Source: Parvularia atlantis (taxonomy: Eukaryota; Opisthokonta; Rotosphaerida). Taken from it: a stretch of 26,194 nucleotides of DNA. The stretch is from assembly GCA_943704415.1 (NCBI GenBank), contig CALSCO010002108.1, positions 1-26,194 on the forward strand, read 5' to 3'. The translations under genes and the position numbers were made by a program. A model generated the notes under the pieces. It saw only the letters and a list, made by a program, of their open reading frames with translations, made no database searches and was not told where the DNA came from. This document shows, one piece after another, positions 1 to 9,064 of the stretch. Each line of letters starts with the position of its first letter. Positions within the stretch are counted from its first letter, which is position 1.

Positions 1-217
1 CGCACATGTAAAGCCGAATTGCAAACATTTTGTGCAAAAGCAAACAAAGCGGAGTCGCTCACTGGAGCAGAGTGCGCAGACGGAAAAGAGAAAATGGAGA
101 GAAGTGGGTACTTTGCTTCATAAAGCGCGAAAAGGTCTCTACGGTAGGCAGCGGACGGGACGTCGCCGTCGCCGTCGTTCGCCGGCATGCTGCGAATTCG
201 CGATCGGACCCAGGCTG
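1..217. other. Upstream region of the Ku80 gene
   Basis: The first 120 bases are clearly richer in A and T than the genes around them, as are the other intergenic gaps in this window. From about base 150 the sequence turns GC-rich up to the Ku80 start codon at 218. It probably holds the Ku80 promoter and 5' leader, and perhaps the tail of a neighbour to the left. Short open frames cross it, but none shows a recognisable domain. I see no convincing TATA box. Confidence 0.4.
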
Positions 218-3200
218 ATGGCGCAGAAGGTGCGCCAGCTCGACGGCTCGACGGCTCGACGGCTCGACGGCTCGACGGCTGCTGCGCCTCTCACTACGCG
301 CTTGCGCGTGGGGCGCAGGAGGCGATCGTGGTGTGCCTCGACGTGGGGCGGACGATGTTCGACCCGAAGACGCAGGGCGAGTCGCGCGCGCACACCAAGC
401 TCTACGTGCGCGTCGGATGCACGGCGATCAAAGGCGCGCGCACGCGCTGACGGAGAGGGCGACGCGGCGCGCAGGAGGCGCAGCAGGCGCTCAGCCTGTT
501 CCTGCAGCACAAGATCGCCGACGGGCGACGGACGGAGCAGGTCGGGCTGGTGCTGTTTGGCTGCGACGGTGTGCGGGGTGCGACAGATGCGCTGCAACGG
601 CTGAGGCGACGGGCGCGCGCGCGGCGCAGAGAGCAAGAACAGCCTCAACTACCCACACGTGAGCGTGCAGTACACGATCCAGATGGCCACCGTCGAGATG
701 GTGCGCTTTATCGAGAACGACGTCAAGGGGTGCAACAACGACTCAGACTGGATCGACGCGCTGCTCGTGCGCGCCTGCGAGACCTGCTGCGTGTCGGGCC
801 TGACGCCGCGCCCCCAGGTCGCCATGGATATGCTCGAGAACCACCCGGCGCACATGGCCGGGTGGAGGACGTACGCGCGGCGCGTGATCCTCGTGACCGA
901 CGCCGGCTGCGACGTCAACAAGGACAGCGTCGACGTGATTCTGGGGGAGCTCAAGGACAAGGCGTACAAGCTGCAGATCTTGTGCGCCGTCGCACAACAC
1001 CGCGAACGCGCCGCCTGCTCACGCTCCTGTGCGCAGCGGGCTCGACTTTGACGACCCAGACTACCCGATCAAGACCCTCCCACACAAGTCGGACGTGCAG
1101 GTGCGCGCGCGGTGGCCAGCGTGCGTTGTTGGCAGCGGCCTGACGCGCCTGGCCAGCTGCGCAACGAGGAACTGCTGCAGAGCTGGGCCGCGGGCAAGGT
1201 CGACGACATGGACGTCATCCCGATGACCGACGCGCTGCAGCGCCTAAGGTTCGCGCGCGCCCAGACGACGCACCGCCGCGGCTGACGGTGCCGGCACGCA
1301 GCTGGTTCCGCGCGCGCGCCATCCGCCAGACGTCGCTCTACCGCGGCTTTCTCGAGGTCGCGGGCGACGCGCTGCGCATCCCCGTGCACCTCTTTACCAA
1401 GACCGCCGAGGCGAAGCCGGTCTGCCCCGTGCCTACGTCCCCGCGCTCACACTCACGCACACACGCACGCGCGCACGCCCCGAGCAGAAGTCGTTCAAGC
1501 GCGTGTTTGTCGAGGACGACGGCACACCCGTCGACGTGACCATGGAGCGCACATACAAGCGCGTCGAGGACGACGAGCCGGTCGAGCGCGACGACCTCGT
1601 CAAGGCGTACAAGGTGTGGCAGGCGTTGTGGCGGGCGTCTCGGCCTCACGCGCCGCCGCGGCCGCTGCGCACGCAGTACGGGCGCACGTACGTCCCATTT
1701 GATCGCGCGGACCAGGCGCTCGAGTTTAACGCGGAGAAGTGCCTGATGGTCAGCGGCTTTGTGCGGTCGGACGAGGTGCGTGCATGTCACCGTCACGCGT
1801 AACGTGCGCTGAGTCGTGTGCGCGCCAGGTGCCCTTGACGCGCTTTCTGGGCTCGACGTCGAGCGGGACAGTCGAGGTCGACCCGCAGCCGAACGACCCG
1901 AACGCGGCGTACGCGCTCTCGGCGATGGTGCACGCGCTCTACGAGCTGGACCGCGTGGCCCTCGTGCGCTACAAGAAGAACAACGGCGCGCGCAGCACGA
2001 CCGCCGGTCGGACTGGGCCACTGATGCGTGCGCGCGCGGTCGAGCAGGCAAGGGTGGGCCGATCGTGGGTGTGCTCACACCGCACATCACACCCAAACGC
2101 GAGTGCCTGTTCTTCACGCGTCTGCCGTTTGCCGAGGACATCCGCGAGTACACGTTTGTGTCGCTCGAGAAGTCGCGGTGCGCACTCGCATAACCTGTGT
2201 GTATGCTTGTTGTTTTGATCCGCTTTGTGCGCCCCTTGCGATCAGGCCGACGAACGCACAGCAGGCCGCGATGGACGCGTTTGTCGACAGCCTCGACCTC
2301 ATGACGGCAGCGCGCGACCCGAGCGGGTACGCACGGCGCGCGTGCCGTGTACCGCGCACTGAGCAGCGCGCAGCGACCCGATGGAGGACCTCAAGCCGTC
2401 CAACACGCCCAACGTCGTGCTGCACCGCATCCTCGAGGCGATCAAGTGCCGCGCGATCTACAAGAACTCGCGCCCGCTGCCGCTCACGTGCGCGGCTGCG
2501 CGGTTTCGTCGTGCGACGCGCCTCACCCGCCTTGACAGCCAGCCCGCGCTGGACAAGGTGCTCGAGCGCAACCGGCAGCTGTGGCACGGCGCAGCGGACA
2601 CCGTCGCCAAGGCACGCCCTGCCTGCTCCTGCGCCTCACTGTGACCGCTAAGTCGCACGCGATCTTGCAGCTCGAGTCGTCGTTCAAGCTGACCAAGACC
2701 GAAGCCGCAGCCAAGAAGGACGCGCAGCAGCAGTGGGCCGCGGCCAAGGTCGAGGGTGCGCTCCGCCTGCACCTTGTCTGCTTGTATGCGCTCGCTGACG
2801 CTCGTCGCCAGACGACGCCAAGAAGCCGCAGCTCGACGGCGAGATGGACCTCGCCAAGCTGGCCGACCAAGTGCTGCCTCGCCACTCGCGCTCTGCGAGA
2901 CACTGACAACACAACGCAGGCAGTCGACACGGTCGGCTCGATGGACCCTGTGGGAGACTTCCGGCGGATCATCGGGCAGCGCAACGCGGACCGGGTCGCG
3001 TCGGGTGCGGCGCCCAGAGTGCTGCGTGCGCGGCGGTGGCTAACGGTCATGCGCAGCGATGGACCAGCTCGCGAGCATCGTCAAGACGCTCGTGACCAAT
3101 AGCTTTGGCGACGCGAACTTTGACAAGGCGCTGGTGCGTGCCTGGCGGCCGTTGGCGTGTGCGCAGGTTCACGGCCGTGCGCGCGCACATAGGAGGCCGT

Positions 3201-3633
3201 GCAAGAGCTGCGCAAGGCGGCCATCGTCGAGGAGGAGTCGGCGCGGTTCAACAACTTGCTCACGACGCTCAAGGGCGCGCCGTGGACCAGGCCGAGCGCC
3301 GTGCCGTGGACTAAGCCCAACGGCGCGCGCTTCTGGGACCGGCTCGTGCGGGCCAACGTCACGCTGATCTCGTCCGACGAGGCCGACGACAGCAGTGTGC
3401 CGCCGCAGGCGTCGCAGGACGTGCGTGCCGCGGCGATACCGGTGCGGTGCTCAGACGCCCCCGCGCGCGCGCGCGGCCGCGCAGTTCATCAAAACCGACA
3501 GCACGCCGCGCGCGTCCGTCAAGATGGACTCGGTGCCGACGGCCGACAGCCTGGTGCGCGGCGGCGCGTGCCGGTTGGGGCCCGCGTGGTGCTGATGCGC
3601 CCGCGCCCCGCGCAGCTGGACGAGCTGGAGTGA
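218..3633 (+). CDS. XRCC5: Ku80 (XRCC5), DNA end-binding subunit for non-homologous end joining, 22 exons
   Basis: Ku80 pairs with Ku70 to form a ring that threads onto broken DNA ends in the nucleus and recruits the ligation machinery. My exons are 218-229, 319-405, 475-568, 630-766, 818-981, 1037-1100, 1157-1248, 1302-1419, 1488-1613, 1677-1775, 1829-2006, 2048-2177, 2246-2326, 2374-2487, 2539-2611, 2671-2755, 2812-2870, 2920-3004, 3057-3133, 3193-3420, 3485-3553 and 3616-3633. They sum to 2190 nt, or 729 aa; human Ku80 has 732. The N-terminal vWA domain opens with EAIVVCLDVGRTM and includes VGLVLFG, DALLVAMDML and RRVILVTD. The beta-barrel core has AIRQTSLYRG, YGRTYVPFDR and MDAFVDSLDLM. 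A helical C-terminal domain follows (about residues 580-700). The protein ends in ADSLLDELE, like the hydrophobic-acidic tail that binds DNA-PKcs in animals (inference). Intron 15 (2612-2670) has a GC donor. The coding part of exon 1 is only MAQK. The next gene starts 32 bp after the stop. Confidence 0.93.
238..277 (+). repeat. Five tandem copies of an 8-bp unit in Ku80 intron 1
   Basis: The unit GCTCGACG occurs five times without a change, filling almost half of the 89-nt first intron (230-318). This is the longest intron of the gene. Its excess length over the roughly 55-nt norm is about that of the repeat, so recent expansion is likely. Confidence 0.9.
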
Positions 3634-3665
3634 GAAAGGGGAGTGAGTGTTGTTCTCCGGTGCAG

Positions 3666-6071
3666 ATGTCGATGTCGTCCACCAGGCTGCCGCGCGGCAT
3701 CTGCGTCGTGTGCTTCGCGGCCGAGGGCGAGGACGACGCGGGTGCGGCCCCCGCTGCGCCGCTGCGCCTGCTGCCGTGCTTGCACGTGACGTGCGCGCTG
3801 TGCGTGCGCGACCTGGGCGAGCGCGGGCCGGACGTGGCGCTGGCGTGCCTCGAGTGCGGCGAGCGGTGTGCGCGGGAATGCGTGGCTCTGGATGCGTTCT
3901 CACGGCGCGGCGCACCGGGCGCAGCTTCGATACCGCCAGCCTCGTCGACTACGTCTCGCCGCGCGACGTCACGCTGCTGCAGGGCCGCGGCGCGCCCGAT
4001 CCATGGCTGGCGCTGGACGCGGGCGGCGCGGCGGTCGCGGACGATGCGAAGGACGCAACGCCGACGGCCTGTGCGGCCCACGCGCGCCCCTGGACCGCCT
4101 TCTGCCTCGACTGCGACAAGCTGCAGTGCGCCGCCTGCGTCGACGGCGACCGCCCCGGCCACGTCTGGAAGCGTGTGCTGCTGGCGGACCTGCCCGGGCG
4201 CGCGGCCGAGCTGCGCCGCGTTCGCGCGCGCGTCGAGCCGCGCCTGGCCGAGATCAGCGCCGCGATCGCGCAGCTGCGCACCGTTGTGCAGCCGCTCAAC
4301 GCGCGCTACGTCCCGCTCGCGCACGAGATTGACGAGTGCTTCGACCGCTGCCTGCGCCACGTCCGCAACCGCGGCCGCCTCACGCTCAGCCCGGCGCTCG
4401 CCTCGCGCTTTGGCGTCGTCGGCTCGATCGCCCGGCGCTTCTCGGTCTCGGCGACGTCGCGCGCGTCAGTGTCGGCCGCGGCCGCGGCAGCAGCGGCAGC
4501 AGCAGCATCGGGCGAGAGCACGGATGAGGAGGACGAGCAGCCCACGGCTCCGCCGACGCCCTCCGCGCCCAAGGCGCTCTCGATGCGCCGCTCGGCCGCG
4601 CGCCTCGTCAGTCGCCTGTTTGGCGTGGATTTGTCGCGCGCGAGCGGCACGAGCAGCAGCGGCGACATATCGGCGCCGCGAGAGTCGCTCCCGGACCGCG
4701 TGTCCGTGCCGACGGCCGACCTCAACGGCGACCGCGTGACACAGCCGCCGCGGCTCACGCGCGAGCAGCGGCACCAGCGGCAGGAGGAGCGCGCTCGCGA
4801 GATTGAGGCGTGGCGCGACGACCTCAAGCGCACGGCGCGCCGCACCCTCGACGGCGACATTAAGACGATCACGCTGCAGGTCGAGGGCCTCGACCTGGTT
4901 CAGCAGCAGTACACGCAGGCGATCGAGCTGTGCCAGGTGGTCCAGGACCTGCTGGCGCTGCCACAGAAGGAGGTGGCCGTGCGCTGCGCGCTGCGGCTGG
5001 AGGCCGTTGTCGTCGCGCGCCTCGAGGCGCGTGCGCGCCTGCCTGCCTGCCTCACAGCGCGTGCCAACACACGTTTGCATCGCACAGCACTTTGGCGCGC
5101 TCAAGCCGTGCCTTGAGCCGCTCGTGGATGACACGCTGCGCTTCACGCGCTTCCTCGAGGCCGGTGCCGACCCCATGGTCTCGTCGCTCGACTTTATCGG
5201 CCGGCTCGAGCGCCCGCGCGACCTCTCGGCGTTCAAGAAGGTGGCCTTGCCGAGCGCGATCATCGAGGGCACGGCCAACACGCGCGGCCCGCGCGACACG
5301 CGCGACACGCTCATGTTCAACCGGCCGTACGCGCTCGCCTGCAACCCATGGGGCCAGCTCGTCGTAGCCGACTACGGTGCCGACGCGGTCGTCGTCGTCA
5401 CGCCCGGCGGCGACCCGCGCCTGCGCATCCGCGTCGATAGCCCGCTCTCGGTCGCTGTGGGCGACCTGGGGCACATCTGGGTGGCCAACACCAACAACGA
5501 GGTGCGCTGCTACACCGCCGCCGGCGCCCTCGTCCGCTGCCTGCGCGTCAACGGCGTGTGCCGCATCACGATCGCCCCAACCAACGGCGACCTCATCCTC
5601 GCCACGCTCGACTACGTCGCCGCGATCACGTCCGCGGGCGACGTGCGCTGGAAGACCGACGCGGCCGACGGCGCGACCTACGGCTTCGTGTGTACGCCCA
5701 CGGGCGAGCTCCTGACGGGCAGCTGGCGCAAGCAGGTGCGCCGTCCGCCGCTTGCCGCGTCTAGCAAAACTGATCGCGCCGTCCAGTCGCGATGCCTGTT
5801 GTCGCTCGCCGATGGCCACCTGCTGCGCCACGTCGGCACCAGCCTCTTCCCCGCGCCGACCGAGGTCGCGGCCACGTCGCGCTTCTTCGTCGCGTCCGAC
5901 CCGGCCTCGCATTCGGTCGCGCTCTTCACCCACGCCGGCCGGCGCGTGCATGCCTGGGGCGCATTTGGCAGCCAGCCGGGCGAGTTCAACGGGCCGGGCT
6001 CGGTCGCGGTGCTGCACGACGACCGCGTGGCCGTGGCCGACGTCAACAACGCGCGCATCCAGCTGTTCTGA
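3666..6071 (+). CDS. TRIM-NHL-like protein: RING finger, B-box, coiled coil, NHL beta-propeller
   Basis: Probably an E3 ubiquitin ligase with a C-terminal propeller for RNA or protein binding, as in animal TRIM-NHL proteins (family knowledge). Exons are 3666-3865, 3925-5026, 5088-5735 and 5787-6071, giving 744 aa. A C3HC4 RING lies at residues 13-66 (CVVC, then CLHVTCALC, then CLEC). A B-box follows at about 130-170 (CAAH, FCLDC, CAAC). Next come a coiled coil, an 11-alanine run with an acidic patch, and a second charged coiled coil (about 355-430). The last 260 residues hold NHL-type repeats such as FNRPYALACNPWGQLVVADYG and FNGPGSVAVLHDDRVAVADVN. I split the first of these by eye and did not count blades. 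The second intron (5027-5087) fits the frame only with a GC donor. The third (51 nt) has no stop and is a multiple of three, so it could be retained. The ATG at 3672 is an alternative start. Confidence 0.85.
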
Positions 6072-6158
6072 GGGGCTGCGACGCACGAGCGGCTACCAAC
6101 CTTTGGCAGAACTCACCCAAGGTGCCGCGGCGCGGCGTTGTTAACACAATCACAGGAT

Positions 6159-8970
6159 TTATGCAGTCGGCCAAACCTTTTTCGCCCCCCTCGACCCATG
6201 GCCCAGCTCGGCGTCACAGTCGCTAATCGCCTGGCCGAACGTGCCCTCGAACCAGCTGATCACTTGCGCCACGTCGGCTGCGCTCGCTGGCCCGCGGTCA
6301 ACGGCGTCCTGACAGAGCGTGCGCGCAAGGCGTCGCAGGTGCTCGGCGACCTTTGGTGGACGCAGCGGGCCGCTGGAGCTGTCGGCCGCGGCGTGCGCTT
6401 GCCTGCTGAGCATGAGTTGCAGCAGCTCGCGCAGGTCGGCCAGGCCGTAGCCGTCAATGGCTCGGGTGAGCGCCTTGAGCTCGACGATGCGCACGGTGTT
6501 CCGCGCGGCTGATGCAGTCAGCACTGTCAGCGTTACAGTCATGCAGGCGGCGGTGTGCTTGTGCGCACCCTCGCGGAAGCACACGTCAAAGCCGTTGAGC
6601 ACGAGGTTGCGATCCGACACAAACTTGACGCTCGCGCCGGCGGCCATTGTCGGCAGGCGCTCGAGCAGGGCCCAGGCGTCCGGTCCACCGACAGCGCTGC
6701 GCCGAGTGTGAGCACACGACGGGCGCAACAGACAGCTGCGCACTCGGGGTCGAGAAAGACAGGCGGGTCCATGGCCTCCCGTGGCAGGGCGTGCGTCTGC
6801 GTCAGTTCGTGCAGCGTGTGCATCTCCCGAAGTCTGCGGTGTGCCTTCAGTCGCAGTCGGCACCGTGGCAGCGCACGCACCGCGTCAGCGGCAGGATGTA
6901 CACCGCGCCGTTCTCGACCATGACGGCCAGGTGTGGGTGGGTGCGCAGCGGCGCAAAGACGCGGGCTGATGTATCGTGTGCAGTGACGGCCATGCGCAGA
7001 CGCTCCACGCTGAACGGCACGTGCAGCTCCTCGTTTGCGACTGGCGCGAGCTCGAGCGGCTGCATCTCGCCAGCCGGGCGGACGGGCAGCGGCACTGCGC
7101 GTGTCGTTCGCGCCTGCAGGTAGCCGAGGATGGAGCCCGCGTCCGCGATCTGCGGTCGTGTTCGCTTGGCGGCCGGTGCAGCGTCCGGTGCAGCGTCCGT
7201 GGCAGGGCCGGGCGAGGGCCGTTTGCTAGCCTCGGCAGGTGCGTCTTGCGCGACCAGATCGGGCCCGGACCCCGGCGGCGTCGGCAGCGGGGCAGCGGTC
7301 GCGGGTGAGCCGAAGTCGTCCGCCGCACGCGTCCTGCGCTCAGTGATCAACCCACAGCGAGCCACACGCGGGCACGAGCGGCACGCACTGTGCTGTGACG
7401 AGCGAGCCGTTCGGCTGCGAGCTGGTGGAAGGCTGCGACGAGCTCGCCAGCACGGGCGCAAGGGGCGTTGCCGGCAGCGGGTAGAGCTGGTCGAGCAGGT
7501 GCTGCACGTGCTGCGCCAGGACGGCGGGGTACTGGAACAGGATCGACGTCTTGTTGGGGTCGAGGTTGACTGCGCGGGGCGTCAGCAAGTGCGCGACGCG
7601 GCCTCGCAGCCGGCGCACTGTCGCACTCGGCCTGGTCGAGCGTGAGCGCGAGATAGATGAACGGGTAGCGTCGCGACGGGCCGGCCCCGTCGCGCAGAGC
7701 GGCGTGCTGGCGCGGCGAGCGACGTCAGACGCCATGGAGCAGGCGTACGCCGGTCGTGCCTGGCTAAAGTGGCTCACGACAGTCGCGACCAGGTCCTTGG
7801 GCATGACAGGCCGGCGGTTGACGTAGACGAAGCAGCGCGTGTTCTTGCGGCGCGCGACAACGGCCAAGTCGGCGTTGGGCCGCGGCAGGAATCCCTCGAT
7901 GGCGAGCGCCGCGTCGCCGTCGGCGCGCCAGCTGACACGCTGCAGCTGCCCGGCCAGCTCTGCGCCAAACACGCTCAAGATCGCCTCCTGCACGGCCGTG
8001 ACAGTGAGCACGCTCCGCGTCGTGCTGCGGCGAGCGCGAGCCCGGCACCGCGGCGTCGAGTGCGGCGGGCTTGTTGAGGACGATCTGCTGGTCGATCTTG
8101 ACGAGCATGCGGCAGGCCGGCCGGGCGAGCGCCAGGGCGAGGGCCACGTCCTCGATCGCCTTCTCCTCGGCCTTGATGCTGGCCAGTATGCGCTGCAGAA
8201 GCGTGTGCGTGAGTCGGCTGCGGCCGCACGTGCAAGCGGTGCACGCACCTGGCGCCGCACGGGCACGCCCGCGAACAGCTTGCGCACGATGACCGTCGTG
8301 CCGATGCCGCGCGGCGAGGTCTCGGAGCGGACGACGGCGCCGTCGGCGCGGAACGTGACCGTGGTGCCGACCTGGCGCGGTGTGCACGGTGCAGTGTGAG
8401 CGCGCACGTCAGCGGATGGACGCGAGAGCGCACCGTCTCGCTGCTCGTGCGGCTCGCGATCTGCACCTGCGCGAGCTGGCAGAGCGAGCTGACGGCCTCG
8501 CCTGCGCATCTGTCAGGACGTGCACGCACACACGTGCACGCACGACGCACCGCGGAAGCCGTACGTGGCGATGCGCTCGAGGTCGTCGGCCGTGCGCAGC
8601 TTGGACGTGTGGTGGCGCAGGCCGATGCGGCGCAGGTCGGCGGGCACGATGCCGCTGCCGTTGTCGGCGATCACGAGCAGGTCCAGGCCGCACTGCTCTA
8701 GGCGCATGTCGATGCTCGTCGCGCCCGCGTCGAGCGCGTTCCTTGCGGGCGCGTGTGCGTCGATCAGCAGTGGTGCGAACGCGCGCGCGCGCGCGACACG
8801 GCGCACTCGATCAGCTCCTTGACGGCCGCGTGCACCGACGTGATCACCTGCGACGCGCGCATGTGTGTGTGTGTGTGTGTGGCGGTCGGTGGTGGCGCGC
8901 AAGGCGTGGCACGCACCTGGCCGCTCGTGATGCGCCGCGCGACGTCGGACGGGAGCGCCGCCAACGACAT
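6159..8970 (-). CDS. PMS1: PMS1-type MutL homologue, DNA mismatch repair, 13 exons
   Basis: A MutL-family ATPase expected to pair with MLH1 in the nucleus. Exons on the minus strand start at 8970, 8847, 8741, 8501, 8371, 8192, 7987, 7706, 7569, 7333, 6833, 6696 and 6508, totalling 706 aa. GHKL ATPase motifs are intact: ENALDAGA (about residues 32-39), DNGSGI, TYGFRGEAVSSLCQLA and GIGTTVIVRKLF. The transducer domain has VYVNRRPVMPKDLV and INLDPNKTSILFQYP. A low-complexity linker leads to a short C-terminal domain with LNGFDVCF and YGLADLRELLQLML, which resembles the end of human PMS1 rather than PMS2. I see no DQHA(X)2E metal-binding endonuclease motif, so it is probably non-nucleolytic like human PMS1. 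The protein is shorter than human PMS1 (932 aa) and lacks an HMG box. Linker exon boundaries are the least certain. It converges on the TRIM-NHL gene, with 87 bp between stops. Confidence 0.9.
8862..8880. repeat. TG dinucleotide microsatellite in PMS1 intron 1
   Basis: About nine and a half TG units (CA on the sense strand of PMS1) lie inside the first intron, which spans 8916-8848. They sit about 15 nt upstream of the 3' splice site. Confidence 0.9.
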
Positions 8971-9064
8971 CGCTGTGGTGGCGCTACCTTTGCAACTGAC
9001 TGCGCGCGCGCACTGACCTGACCACACACACTCACTGAGGGGAAGCGATGCTCACTACAGGCGC

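Noticed and set aside
238-277. Tandem repeat as a CRISPR-like array or transposon end
   Set aside because: The 8-bp units are directly adjacent with no spacers, no inverted copies and no nearby transposase; it is a simple minisatellite inside an intron.
218-3633. Ku80 as a broken pseudogene with many frameshifts
   Set aside because: Every frame change falls at a GT-AG or GC-AG intron with the common motif, and the spliced length is 730 codons including the stop, close to human Ku80.
3359-4360. Long minus-strand open frame (333 codons) opposite the end of Ku80 and the TRIM-NHL gene
   Set aside because: It has no domain, is rich in Arg and Ala, and lies opposite well-supported coding exons. 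GC-rich codon use often opens such antisense frames.
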